Part shown: one piece after another, positions 19,481 through 29,226 of the stretch | How the letters are laid out: every line of letters starts with the position of its first letter | Numbering within the stretch: the stretch's first letter is position 1 | From: Debaryomyces hansenii CBS767 | Lineage: Eukaryota; Ascomycota; Pichiomycetes; Serinales; Debaryomycetaceae | DNA length: 64,000 nt | Assembly (NCBI RefSeq): GCF_000006445.2 | Contig: NC_006048.2 | Location: 2,046,001-2,110,000, forward strand | Direction: 5' to 3' | Program-made: the position numbers and the translations under genes | Notes under the pieces: generated by a model | Databases searched by the model: none | What the model saw: the letters and a program-made list of their open reading frames with translations, nothing else | Told to the model about the DNA's origin: nothing

Positions 19481-19542
19481 ATAATACTTGTATATACTAA
19501 ATAAATATAGATAATGAATCAATTAATTGATTAGTTACTCCC

Positions 19543-20145
19543 TCATGAAACATCAGTTACTCTAATTTTGGGATGATTCCCAATGACACCTTTACTCATA
19601 CCAACCCATAACCAATCCACCTTATCTTTCGAATTTAAGTTTATCTCTCCCTTGAACCCTTCCACAAAGCTTCTATCATTAACGGTGATATTCGAAGTGA
19701 AGTTTATGAATTCATTAAAAATGGCAATTGAAGACCAAAATTGAACTTTGCGAAGACATGCTATTACTAAACTGGTCACCTGTCCTCCGTTAAGACAATG
19801 TATATATACTGGGCCATATTCCTTGTGAATCATGAGGTTTAAGGCTTCCAATATTGCTGAATATCCTATGGGAACACCTCTCTTTTTACCCTTACCCAGA
19901 TGAGCACATTCTAAATGCACTATTCGTATATTGTTTTCAATAGCGAAATCATGTAGTTTTCTATCAGTTTCAGCCGCAATTGGACTAGGAGTCAAGGATA
20001 TTATTGTTTTCAACTCTAAAGTCTTTAAAAAAGGAAAATTAATTTCTCTGGGATATGCACCTCTATACAAATTTGGTTGAACCGTGCTGAATTTCAACGG
20101 TGGAGTTAGTGGATCAGGAACTTTCCATTCCGTGGTAGAAGCCAT
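19543..20145 (-). CDS. OCA6: Oca6-type atypical dual-specificity phosphatase, likely inactive
   Basis: This 200-residue member of the Siw14/Oca family of tyrosine-phosphatase-like proteins is best matched to Oca6. FSTVQPNLYRGAYPREINFPFL near residues 19-40 is the family hallmark. The P-loop, normally H-C-x5-R, reads HCLNGGQV (His116, Cys117). The arginine position is Val123 and the general-acid region is not obvious, so hydrolysis is unlikely. As I recall it, yeast Oca6 also lacks this Arg. Oca proteins form a complex tied to inositol pyrophosphate turnover and cell-cycle arrest after oxidant exposure, and this subunit probably serves as a non-catalytic partner. The gene converges tail to tail with DOA4, leaving only 62 bases between the stops. 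Confidence 0.88.
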   Translation of the reverse strand: MASTTEWKVPDPLTPPLKFSTVQPNLYRGAYPREINFPFLKTLELKTIISLTPSPIAAETDRKLHDFAIENNIRIVHLECAHLGKGKKRGVPIGYSAILEALNLMIHKEYGPVYIHCLNGGQVTSLVIACLRKVQFWSSIAIFNEFINFTSNITVNDRSFVEGFKGEINLNSKDKVDWLWVGMSKGVIGNHPKIRVTDVS

Positions 20146-21025
20146 TAGTACTTAACTGTATCAGATGTAATTCAGCTTAATTGATATATCTAGCCTTTGA
20201 TATACATTTATTGCTTACATAATATTGAAGGTGAGTGGGGGTTATGATGAATAGGGAGTTGTGGGAGTTATGCTGATAAGAGTATGGATTTATTAATTGA
20301 GAGTTTGAAATGTATGAGAGGGATTGAGAAATATATTAGATGTAATTGAGTAAGGGGATAGTTATTAGCTTACCTTAAGGTGAAGTTTCGTTCTTATAGA
20401 TATTAAATAAATTTAATTATTACGCAATTAGCATTAGCAGCTTAATACATCGGATCCTTCTAAATATTATTCATTGATGATTCCTCCTTCATGATCATCC
20501 TATCCAATCTATAATTATATATTTTCTCAGTATTCTTACCTCTATTCTCTCTTCTGCTAATCCTTTAACATTTCCTTCAATGATATCTTTCCTACAAATC
20601 CCATAGCTCCTGATGAAGAAAGACATATTTGAGAGAATATTATGGTGAATGAAGAGGTATTATAATTAGGAATAATGGTAATGAGAGAAGTAATAGGAAA
20701 GAGTTATGGAATGCATAGATATTGAGAGATTAATGTTTGATGAGAAAATGATATGAGATAATGAAAATGATGAATTAGTGAATAAATGAAAGAAGGACTA
20801 TTATGAAGAGTTAGAGAAAGGGATATATAAAGGAAGAGATATTGAAGAGAAAATATTTTATGGAGTGAGAGGGTATTGTGATGAAATGTATTGTGATGAA
20901 ATAAAGTAGTATAAGAAAGCTATTATTATATTAAGTAATTAAATTATATACGACTGAAATAGAAGCTGATATTAATATTTAGAGAAGAAAAACATGAAGA
21001 ATTAAGGTCTAAGAAGTGTGAAGGA
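20146..21025. other. 880-bp gene-free segment with alternating purine and pyrimidine strand blocks
   Basis: No ORF or RNA gene can be supported. Composition is extreme. From about 20225 to 20360 the plus strand has almost no C. From about 20450 to 20605 it is C/T-rich with few G. From about 20610 to 20940 it is again nearly C-free and full of GAGA, GATGA and ATGAA words. The two outer blocks share base bias but not sequence, and the middle block is not a clean inverted copy of either neighbour. It lies between OCA6 and LCB2, where S. cerevisiae carries AIM7, RPS13, RRG1 and RTR2; none of these is recognisable here. Confidence 0.7.
20873..20902 (+). repeat. Perfect 15-bp tandem duplication
   Basis: GTATTGTGATGAAAT is present twice head to tail (20873-20887 and 20888-20902) inside the C-poor block. 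It looks like recent slippage or duplication in low-complexity DNA. Confidence 0.85.
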
Positions 21026-22699
21026 TTATGCCATACTAGCCATTTTGCAATCTTCGACATTAGTAGCGATCACATCTTCGATGGACCACCTAGGAGGTTG
21101 TCCTGGGATTTTAGATCCACCAGCAATACCACTGCTAAATTTCAAATAAACCATGTCACCAACTTCATTAAATTTAGTTAAAACGTAATCAAGATCTTCT
21201 TTGGTTAAGGCGGAACTGACACATAATCTAACTCTAGCACTACTTAACGGGGTGGCAGGGTAACTGACAACCACGACAGCAATGTTCATAGAATACAAGA
21301 ATCTCGATACAGCAGGCATTTTACCAGGTAAGAATAATAACAATGGGATAACTGGCGAGTCATCTGCACCGTAAACAATAAAGCCCAATTTCTTTAATCC
21401 TAATCTTAAATAGCGAGAGTTGAAAGCAATTCTCTTTAATCTTTCCGAACCTTCACCTGGGTTCAAGCTACCATCGATGACACTCAATGAAGAAATAATC
21501 TGGCCTAAGACTGGGGGAGGAACACATTCGGAGTAATTGTTGGTAATGTAATTAATTCTCAACTTATTTATTAATGCCTTTGGGCCAGCAATGTATCCAC
21601 CTGTAGCACCGAAAGATTTGGTAAATGTACCCATTAATAAGTCAATTCTACGCAGGTCGACAGAGAAATAATCACATATGCCTCTACCTTCTGGACCTAA
21701 AGCACCAATAGAATGAGCTTCATCCACAAATAAATAGCATTTGTATTTCTCTTTCAATTCTACGATTTGTGGTAAGTTACACATATTACCTTCCATAGAG
21801 TATAACCCTTCGACGGCAATAATGATTTTCTTCCATGCACGATGAGTTCTTGGTTGACCCTGGGCAATAGAGTTTCTCAATAACTTTTCCAAGTCTCTCA
21901 TATCATTATGCTTGAAGACTTTTACGGATGCACCCGACAACCTGATACCGAATCTAATAGACGCATGGTTTAATTCGTCACTTATAATCAAACTGTTGGC
22001 ATCTGCCAAAGATGCAAATAAATTTGCGTTAGTACCATAACCCTGACTGACGATGATGGCGTCCTCCTGGTAAACAAAATCAGCAATCACACGTTCACAT
22101 TCTTTATGCAAATCAGTTGTACCACTAAGCAGCCTTGGAGAACACCCAGAGGTACCGTAATCTTCAACGGCCTTTAAAGCATGGTCGGTACACAAACCTT
22201 TGGATTGCGCAAACCCCAAGTAGTTGTAAGATGATAAATTTAAACATTCGGTCGATGTTCCAGGATACGTATATTCGTCGTATACAACGGTTCTATCACG
22301 GTTGAAACACTTGATGTAACGCCCTGGTGCTCCGTGAATAGGTCTGGCAAAACAGTCGTCGATTCTCAATTTCAACCGACGTACGTAGAAACTTTCAAAC
22401 CCGTCGTACCACGGGCCATACCCGTCTTTCTCCACCAAATGTGCATAGTCTCGTGGCTTGAATATCTTTCCAAAGAAGTCCCGAATGTGTCCAATGAGAA
22501 TCAAAAGAAGATAACTGATATACGTCGTAATATAGATTATGTATGGCGGTTCGTCTTCGATGGGCGTGGGTAATGGCTCTCCCACTGGGTGTTCAGAAAC
22601 GTATAAATAGTCCTTCGAAGTAAGTCTTCCATATTCTAATTCGGCTTGTTCTTCCTCTGACCTAGTATCTTTGGCTGCGGTTGGTATTTTGGTAGACAT
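21026..22699 (-). CDS. LCB2: Serine palmitoyltransferase subunit 2
   Basis: Lcb2 is the catalytic subunit of serine palmitoyltransferase. It condenses serine with palmitoyl-CoA to make 3-ketosphinganine, the first step of sphingolipid synthesis, on the ER membrane. At 557 residues it is near the yeast 561. A membrane segment lies at residues 52-72 (PYIIYITTYISYLLLILIG). The alpha-oxoamine synthase fold follows, with VDEAHSIGALG (Asp326 and His329 contact the cofactor) and GTFTKSFGATGG, where Lys361 forms the PLP Schiff base. These residues are carried only by Lcb2, not Lcb1, which fixes the subunit. The start fits relatives. The next gene upstream on the same strand is the YDR061W-type ABC protein, as in the YDR061-062 order. 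Confidence 0.97.
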   Translation of the reverse strand: MSTKIPTAAKDTRSEEEQAELEYGRLTSKDYLYVSEHPVGEPLPTPIEDEPPYIIYITTYISYLLLILIGHIRDFFGKIFKPRDYAHLVEKDGYGPWYDGFESFYVRRLKLRIDDCFARPIHGAPGRYIKCFNRDRTVVYDEYTYPGTSTECLNLSSYNYLGFAQSKGLCTDHALKAVEDYGTSGCSPRLLSGTTDLHKECERVIADFVYQEDAIIVSQGYGTNANLFASLADANSLIISDELNHASIRFGIRLSGASVKVFKHNDMRDLEKLLRNSIAQGQPRTHRAWKKIIIAVEGLYSMEGNMCNLPQIVELKEKYKCYLFVDEAHSIGALGPEGRGICDYFSVDLRRIDLLMGTFTKSFGATGGYIAGPKALINKLRINYITNNYSECVPPPVLGQIISSLSVIDGSLNPGEGSERLKRIAFNSRYLRLGLKKLGFIVYGADDSPVIPLLLFLPGKMPAVSRFLYSMNIAVVVVSYPATPLSSARVRLCVSSALTKEDLDYVLTKFNEVGDMVYLKFSSGIAGGSKIPGQPPRWSIEDVIATNVEDCKMASMA

Positions 22700-23199
22700 A
22701 TTATCTTGTGCTTTGATGAATAATATGCCTGCGTTATAATTTTCCTAATCCCCAAGTTGGTTGTTCAAATGATACGGACTTCTTGCTGGTATCACTGGTA
22801 ATTTTGAGTATTCGTTCCTATTGATACTATTCAATACAGATGCTTGTTATACCTAATGATTGTCCCTATTAACCGTGGTTCTCTAGTATACTAACGACTG
22901 TTGAAAACGAACTAACTGAATAGAAAACAAAAAGTCGATAAGTTACACAAAACCAAAAAAAAACGGTTATAATTTAGCGCGTTTGGTTGTGAAAAGTTTT
23001 AGTCTAGAGCAAACAAAACAGTAAATTCATGAATATATTGTATATTTGTATGTAGAGAAGAAGTTTGATCACACGAGATTGGTATACTATTGCATTGGCA
23101 ACTAGTGTCATAAAAAAATGTGCAAGTTTAGGGTTAAAATCGCCGGAAAAAGAGTATAGGGGTAAGTTTTTACCTAAGCACTACTAGTACTAACTCGGA
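22700..23199. other. LCB2 promoter / ABC gene 3' region
   Basis: A 500-bp spacer in which the LCB2 promoter (reading leftward) lies beyond the 3' end of the ABC gene. It holds poly-A/T runs (A8 near 22955) but no ORF or RNA gene that I can support. Confidence 0.5.
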
Positions 23200-24840
23200 T
23201 CAACCATACTTCAGGATTCCGTATGATCTCAGTTCATCACCATGTAGCTTCAAAACGTAGTCGCAGGCGGGGATCTCCCAGTCTATGTGGGCTATTGCTA
23301 GAACTGTAGTATCTTTCAAGTCGTTTTCTACGATGTCGTGGCATCTGACCATAATTTGTTCTTCGTCCATGCAAGAGAAGGCTTCGTCGAGAATGAGAAT
23401 TTCGGGATTTTTTATGACGGCCCTAAGGAACAATGTAAGCTTCTGGTTGGTGACGGACAAGTCAGAGAAGCTGTCGTTAGCATGGGCCGCAAGAATGTCG
23501 TCGAATTTGCCGAGAAGGGTGCGGGCATGGGGAGTGAGCAGTTCTTTGGGTGCAATAAACGTGAAATTTGAGTTGGCGACGTTTGGAACTAGACCGTTCA
23601 TGATGACCTGCATCATAGTCTTGTTTCCGGGAACTAGAGCGTGGAGTTCGGGTGACGAAATGCCTATCTTGTCATTGACGTCAAAAAATGACACTCCGTT
23701 TCCGGTTTTCCTGAGAACACCGTCTATGCTCAACACTGATCTCCACGACTGCGGATGGTCGGCCGTGATCAACGAGAGCAACGTTGTCTTCCCGGTACCG
23801 TTATCTCCTAAGATACGCCATTTCGACCCACGAGGAATTTTCCAGTCAAAGTTGGCGAATATGGGCAAATCTTTGTAGACAACCGATGCATTGCGGAATT
23901 CTATGTGGGGAGTTTCACCAGAAGTACATAAAGTCTCGTTGGAGATTGGAGTACTCTTTTTATTTTTCAGCTTTATTTCGTGTTGGTGATGAATAGAAGT
24001 GGCAGACTTCAATTCCTGTTCGAGAAGAGGAAGTATATCTTCCTTAGCACCTGACATTTTTAATCCATCCTCTGTAGTGACATAGCCAACATGGGTAAGC
24101 CACTCCGGAATATCGTCCTGAATTCTCAATCCTAAAACAACACTCGTGTTCAAGTCCTGGCTGACTCTAAGCAACGAATTGGATACTAACTTGGTTGCTT
24201 GAGGGTCCAATCCCAAAAACGGATCATCAATTATGAATAAGCTGGGCTTGTTAATCAATGCTTTCGCTAACCTTGCCCTTCTCAATTGCCCATTAGATAA
24301 CGAGTTAATCCACTTGTTCGACAAGTGATTCAAGTTGAATAAATCCAAAAGTTGATTCACGAAATCTTCCCTCACACCAGAAGTCGTATTACTATTATAA
24401 TTATTAGCACCAGTAATATAATTGCGGACAGAATTGACGTCATCCGACATTTCCAAGCTTCCCTTGTAAGAATAAGATTCATATCTAGCGGATAAATGTA
24501 CTTTATCCAACCCGGAAGCCTCTTTGAAATTCAAAAATTGGATCTGGTCGTATTTGTAGCTGTCCAGCATAAATGGATATGTTCTGGAAAGTGGAGGATA
24601 CGGAATATACTTTCCCGATACCACACCTAAGAATTGCGATTTCGCTGGACCTGTTATTGACCATAACGATGGCTTATTCTCATTATTAAGTCTGTAAATT
24701 TCAAATTTTTCAATGGGCTTTCTAAAGACATAATCTTTCAAATCCAGCGTTTTCTTTCCACTGTTCTTGAAAAACCCATCCTTAATTCTCAACAAACATT
24801 GATCTACCTGTGAGTTCAACAACCTTACTGTAGGTATCAT
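23200..24840 (-). CDS. Soluble twin-ATPase ABC protein (YDR061W type)
   Basis: This 546-residue protein has two ABC ATPase halves and no membrane helices, the arrangement of YDR061W (539 residues), whose function is unknown. The halves differ. In the first, the Walker A position reads ITGPAKSQF, lacking the GKS/T core, although the signature LSNGQLRRARLAKAL (near 183) and Walker B LFIIDDPFLGLD are good. In the second, Walker A is perfect (GDNGTGKTTLL near 348) and Walker B is ILILDEAFSCMD, but the signature is eroded (FSDLSVTNQKLTLF). One composite ATP site could form from the good Walker A of half 2 and the good signature of half 1. The basic N-terminus (MIPTVRLLNSQVDQCLLRIK) might target mitochondria. 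It is divergent from DOS2. Confidence 0.85.
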   Translation of the reverse strand: MIPTVRLLNSQVDQCLLRIKDGFFKNSGKKTLDLKDYVFRKPIEKFEIYRLNNENKPSLWSITGPAKSQFLGVVSGKYIPYPPLSRTYPFMLDSYKYDQIQFLNFKEASGLDKVHLSARYESYSYKGSLEMSDDVNSVRNYITGANNYNSNTTSGVREDFVNQLLDLFNLNHLSNKWINSLSNGQLRRARLAKALINKPSLFIIDDPFLGLDPQATKLVSNSLLRVSQDLNTSVVLGLRIQDDIPEWLTHVGYVTTEDGLKMSGAKEDILPLLEQELKSATSIHHQHEIKLKNKKSTPISNETLCTSGETPHIEFRNASVVYKDLPIFANFDWKIPRGSKWRILGDNGTGKTTLLSLITADHPQSWRSVLSIDGVLRKTGNGVSFFDVNDKIGISSPELHALVPGNKTMMQVIMNGLVPNVANSNFTFIAPKELLTPHARTLLGKFDDILAAHANDSFSDLSVTNQKLTLFLRAVIKNPEILILDEAFSCMDEEQIMVRCHDIVENDLKDTTVLAIAHIDWEIPACDYVLKLHGDELRSYGILKYG

Positions 24841-25373
24841 TGTCCAATACTATATGATGTTGTTCTAATGATTAGGTCTATAATCGTTCAATCTGCTTGT
24901 TATTCATCCGGACTATCGGACTCAAAATCGCACTAATTGCAAAATTTCACCATAGTTCTGACTCATGGTTGATCCTAAACAATGTTAAAGTAAGTGAATC
25001 CAGAATACCTACATGTTATGAACTACCATTTCCATTATGTAGGTAAAGAAGGAGAATAGACTTTTGTCTGAAAGCATGGCCCCGTCAAGGGTCCCTCCAT
25101 ATCATCTTGATGCCATCGATCTTATTGATGCTACGACGTTACGAATTCACGATCCTGGATTTTATCTATTAATGGTGATGACGATATCTCCCCGGTTCGT
25201 TTTATGCATTTCTTACCGATATATACCAATATAATGTTGCCTTCTATACATATTCATTAGACAAAACCATTATGTTATACTGCATATAGATACGTAGTCG
25301 TCAGTATCATCATCGAAAGGATTATTACCGTGATCATTATATTGCTAACTACCACAAGCTTAGACGGACAAAA
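24841..25373. other. Divergent promoter between the ABC gene and DOS2
   Basis: A 533-bp region between two outward-facing genes. No small gene or tRNA box pair is visible. Confidence 0.5.
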
Positions 25374-26417
25374 ATGGAATTCTACGATCCAATTGTAGCA
25401 CAAGAAGAGCTTCCTAAGACGGAAGGAGTTAATGACAATAAGACTGAAGAAGCAGTTCACAAATTAGAAGATGAAATTGATCAAGCATACACAGCAGTCG
25501 AGACGAGGTTTGCTGGGTTATGGTCAAGTGCATCCAAGAATGCGAACGAATTGCAAGAGAAATACAAATTGGAAGAACACAAGAACCAATTACTTGAGCA
25601 ATTGAGTTCTGCAAAGACGAATATTAATAATAAAGCAAAAGTGACGGAGAATTTGGGACAAATCGAAGAGCAGTTGAAGGCATTATCGGGACACATGCCA
25701 GAGGTTGATTTGAAAAACTTACAACAGCATGCCTCTAACACGCTTGATTCATTGGATTCTACGTTGGAACTGGTTGAAAAGCAGGCGGGCAAATATGTCA
25801 CACAGCTTACGTCTTTCTTTTCTGGTATGGTGTCTGTGAACCCAGGCGACCTGCAACCAGACGAGTCAACAGAAACGTTATTCAAGACACCATTGAACCC
25901 CAAAGAGAACTACGGAACATCTCGTTATGACAACGACTTATATAACTTACATACCACCGCATCGATATACACGTCCGACGAAGCAGACAGCGAAGAAGAG
26001 ATTAAAAAATTCAATGCCGATGCGAAAACAGCTGAGATTTCTAAGCTACTCAAAGACTATCCAAATACCCTTACCAAGTTGATGAACGATTTGGTGCCTG
26101 TGAAAATCTCGTACGAATTATTTTGGTATCGTTATTTCAAAGCCGAGGCCAAGCTTAAAGAGTCTGAGAAAAAGAGAAAAGAACTATTAAAAAGGAAGGA
26201 AAACAAGGACGCCAGTGACCATGGCGATGATGACGAAGAATTCACTTGGGATGATGAAGAAGAAGACGTCGTTGACGTTGCTAAAGAAGCCCAAGGTGAA
26301 CAAGATGCAAAATCGGCAAAAGATGATAACTCGGTTCAAGAGTCTTCAAGGGATTCTGACGAAAAGAATAACAAGGAAAACGATGATGATGACGATGATG
26401 ATGACGACTGGGAATAG
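25374..26417 (+). CDS. DOS2: Dos2-like BSD-domain acidic protein
   Basis: This 347-residue protein matches Dos2 (YDR068W, 310 residues), of unclear biochemical role, whose yeast mutants affect ubiquitin homeostasis together with DOA4. Residues 15-130 are strongly helical and probably coiled coil (KNANELQEKYKLEEHKNQ). A BSD domain lies near 220-265, with LMNDLVPVKISYELFWYRYF ending in the diagnostic aromatic/Phe-Trp pair. The C-terminal 75 residues are highly acidic and end in a run of Asp followed by Trp-Glu. Yeast Dos2 also ends DDDDDDDWE, which clinches the match. The start MEFYDP aligns with yeast MEFFYE. DOA4 and OCA6 lie a few kilobases away, as in S. cerevisiae, though rearranged. Confidence 0.92.
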   Translation: MEFYDPIVAQEELPKTEGVNDNKTEEAVHKLEDEIDQAYTAVETRFAGLWSSASKNANELQEKYKLEEHKNQLLEQLSSAKTNINNKAKVTENLGQIEEQLKALSGHMPEVDLKNLQQHASNTLDSLDSTLELVEKQAGKYVTQLTSFFSGMVSVNPGDLQPDESTETLFKTPLNPKENYGTSRYDNDLYNLHTTASIYTSDEADSEEEIKKFNADAKTAEISKLLKDYPNTLTKLMNDLVPVKISYELFWYRYFKAEAKLKESEKKRKELLKRKENKDASDHGDDDEEFTWDDEEEDVVDVAKEAQGEQDAKSAKDDNSVQESSRDSDEKNNKENDDDDDDDDDWE

Positions 26418-26735
26418 TGCTATACTTAGTTTACTCTATAGTTATAATGCAATATATTGTAGTAGTCATTGTTGGCAATATGTTGTGTACTGCACAAAAC
26501 ATGTGATTAAAATCAATTTTAAGGAACGAAACACCATCGGGTATTGAATGTAGTGAAAGATAAGAGTCAGTATATACTGCAATCTTGTTAATATATTTAG
26601 AGTCTTTGTCATTGTACAGGATATTTAATTGATATTTGGTTGGTTTTCATTTGTTAAACGGATATTTTATATATCAATTAAGAACTGAGGACGTTTCAAA
26701 TTCCGACACAAGCAGCCTCGTTGGAATTATACTAG
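26418..26735. other. DOS2-SSK1 spacer
   Basis: 318 bp between tandem genes: DOS2 terminator followed by the SSK1 promoter. AT-rich, and I see nothing else in it. Confidence 0.5.
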
Positions 26736-28931
26736 ATGTCTAATTTACATATTCTGTTGCCACTTCCACCGAAACACAGTTACTTTATACCCAATTTTGG
26801 TCCCAAGAACTCTATTCCAGCGCCTAGGGATTCCAATAATTCCAATACAGTTGGAACTAATCCCAACAATCAATCCAATAATCAAAACAACAACAATAAT
26901 CAGTCAAATATGAGCAAGGCAGCACAGAAGCCAGGTGGTTTTCCACTCAACTTCAACCAGCCTTCATACACAGCTCAGAACACGTTAGGGCAGTTTTCAC
27001 CCAATATTTTTACCACTCGTAGAGTATGGGTTAAAAAATCCCAAGGCACGCCAACCACTATAATAGTTCATCAAAATGATATAATAGATGATTTGAAACA
27101 GGCAGTGGTTAATAAGTTTCCTAATTCATTGGCACGAGAAATTGACCCGGCTGACTTGGTAATAAAAATGGATTTGCTGGCTAGACAAACAGTTAACGTT
27201 ACGTCTAATACGCAAAATTTATCTACTAACAAAAAGACTACATATCCAACTAATCCTGCCTCACTGACTTCGCCAGATAACCTGAAGAACATTAAATCCC
27301 CAATTGCTAGTATATCTTCAGGAACTCAAACTCAACTGCAGACAAATCCATATAGCTACATCAACCTAGAGCCTGATCAGAATGTTTGGAACATATTAGA
27401 TACTTATTATCCACATAGTATGGGTATGCAAGAGGCTTTCATAGCTGAAGCTCCCTACGCCGAACCTTTGTCTAATAGAAGCAGTTTCAATGCTGGTTAT
27501 CAGAATAATATTAGCCATAGACAGCAGCACACACAAGTATCACAACAGCAGATGCGAAATACATCCCAAATATTGAATACTAGCCAGTCATATCACCAAC
27601 CTAAACCGCAGTACATGCATCAAAGTAACCCTATCGCGCAAAATTTGAACACAATTCATGATAAATCAGTCTCTCCAGCTTCTGCAGCTAATGGCAGACA
27701 ATCACCTTTGTCGTATGGTATCAATGTTCATAGAAGATCTCAGTCTAATCCACTACAATCACCCACATCTTCAAGTACTAATGTTACAAGTCAAAACAAT
27801 AATGAAAACTCGCAACCAGTTTTATTGTTACCAAAGAATTTTTCACTTGCTACGAATGGAAATAATTCACAATCTTCTAATCCATTTCAGAATAAAAAGA
27901 GACTTTCTTTGGATGAAAATTTTGTGCAAAAGAATAGACAAGAGCCTACAGATAAGTCTCCGGCTGACTCGAGTAACAATTTGACCAATATTGGAATGGG
28001 AATTCATAGCGAATCACACTCGGTTCCAGAAACCTTTGGATTAGCTTCGAAAAATACGGATTTCAATGGGGTAAGGAAATTAGAAGGAAGAAGTAGTACT
28101 GACCCCGAAAGCCTTAATCAGGGATCAGATATTTCGAATCAAGTTACTAAGGATACCGATAGATTAAGTATATCACCTTCACCATCGATTGATGAATCAA
28201 CATCTAACAAACAAAATAATTTGAGTTTGGATCAGATTCTCAGCGGTGAAACTCACAATAGCCAGGTACCTAAAACGTCAAAAAGTATTGGAGCACCTGA
28301 ACCTTTTAAGCCTTCTGATTATATGGCAAAAGCGAAGAATTCTAATCCAGTTCTGGCCAAGGGTGCGAAATCATCAAAGCTCACTACTGACACTGTATTG
28401 CCATCTATTTCAGTTTTGGTAGTTGAAGATAATGCCATTAACCAAGCAATTTTGGGGGCATTCTTGAGAAAGTACAAAATACCATACCAGATTGCCAAAA
28501 ATGGGCAAGAAGCGGTCGACAAATGGAGGACTGGTGGCTTCCATTTGGTGTTAATGGATATCCAATTGCCTGTTAAGTCGGGAATAGAGGCGACCAAAGA
28601 AATCCGTCACTTAGAAAAGATAAACAAGATTGGTGTTTTTGCCCAGCACGAGCTCTCTGCCTCGACGTATCCTAATTCGGAGAAATTTGAATTGAAAGAA
28701 GACGAAAAATTGGACTTGACTGTTTTTAGATCGCCTGTTATCATCGTCGCCCTAACTGCTTCATCCAACTCATCGGTGGACAGAAAAAATGCTCTTAGGG
28801 CTGGGTGTAATGATTATTTGACTAAACCTGTAAATTTAGTGTGGTTACAAAACAAGATCACTGAATGGGGGTGTATGCAGACATTGATTGACTTTGATGG
28901 ATGGAAAGCCAAAAGATCTGTGAACAGATAA
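26736..28931 (+). CDS. SSK1: Response regulator Ssk1 of the HOG osmostress pathway
   Basis: This 731-residue protein (yeast Ssk1 712) is the response regulator that, when unphosphorylated, activates the Ssk2/Ssk22 MAPKKKs and so the Hog1 pathway. The first 550 residues are Asn, Gln and Ser rich and poorly conserved, apart from RRVWVKKSQGTPTTIIVHQND near residue 94, a block shared by fungal Ssk1 proteins. The receiver domain begins at about 555 with VLVVEDNAINQAI and has the phospho-acceptor Asp608 in LMDIQLP. The conserved Thr is in ALTAS, and Lys in DYLTKPVNL. Between beta-3 and beta-4 sits an insertion of about 35 residues, usual for Ssk1. The upstream histidine kinase and Ypd1 are not in the window. 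Confidence 0.96.
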   Translation: MSNLHILLPLPPKHSYFIPNFGPKNSIPAPRDSNNSNTVGTNPNNQSNNQNNNNNQSNMSKAAQKPGGFPLNFNQPSYTAQNTLGQFSPNIFTTRRVWVKKSQGTPTTIIVHQNDIIDDLKQAVVNKFPNSLAREIDPADLVIKMDLLARQTVNVTSNTQNLSTNKKTTYPTNPASLTSPDNLKNIKSPIASISSGTQTQLQTNPYSYINLEPDQNVWNILDTYYPHSMGMQEAFIAEAPYAEPLSNRSSFNAGYQNNISHRQQHTQVSQQQMRNTSQILNTSQSYHQPKPQYMHQSNPIAQNLNTIHDKSVSPASAANGRQSPLSYGINVHRRSQSNPLQSPTSSSTNVTSQNNNENSQPVLLLPKNFSLATNGNNSQSSNPFQNKKRLSLDENFVQKNRQEPTDKSPADSSNNLTNIGMGIHSESHSVPETFGLASKNTDFNGVRKLEGRSSTDPESLNQGSDISNQVTKDTDRLSISPSPSIDESTSNKQNNLSLDQILSGETHNSQVPKTSKSIGAPEPFKPSDYMAKAKNSNPVLAKGAKSSKLTTDTVLPSISVLVVEDNAINQAILGAFLRKYKIPYQIAKNGQEAVDKWRTGGFHLVLMDIQLPVKSGIEATKEIRHLEKINKIGVFAQHELSASTYPNSEKFELKEDEKLDLTVFRSPVIIVALTASSNSSVDRKNALRAGCNDYLTKPVNLVWLQNKITEWGCMQTLIDFDGWKAKRSVNR

Positions 28932-29226
28932 AAAGTTTCAATGAAGCTTCAAACGTTCAAAATAATGGCATTCTTCGAACTAATTAATCTAATATTTATA
29001 CATTGATATTACAGCTATATACACTTATAATACACTTATAGTATAATTACAATTATAATTCATTTAATCATTTCATAATAGTCGATAAATAATGTTAGTC
29101 GTGCGCGTTCTCAGTAACATCAACATCATCATTGAACCTCATTTATTGTTAGTTCAAGCTCTTAAAAGTCATTCTATATATTAACACTTAATCTAGTCTG
29201 GAAACCCATCCCGAACATATTCTATT

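Noticed and set aside
20889..20961. C/D-box snoRNA-like layout: TATT, GTGATGA, then CTGA, AATA
   Set aside because: The boxes and 4-bp terminal stem fit by eye, but the region is saturated with GATGA words, the second copy arises from a tandem duplication, and I cannot see an rRNA-complementary guide before the CTGA. Chance is likelier.
25080..25130. GC-rich patch considered as a tRNA gene
   Set aside because: No A-box/B-box pair (no GGTTCGANTCC-type sequence on either strand) and no cloverleaf by eye. No tRNA was found anywhere in the window.
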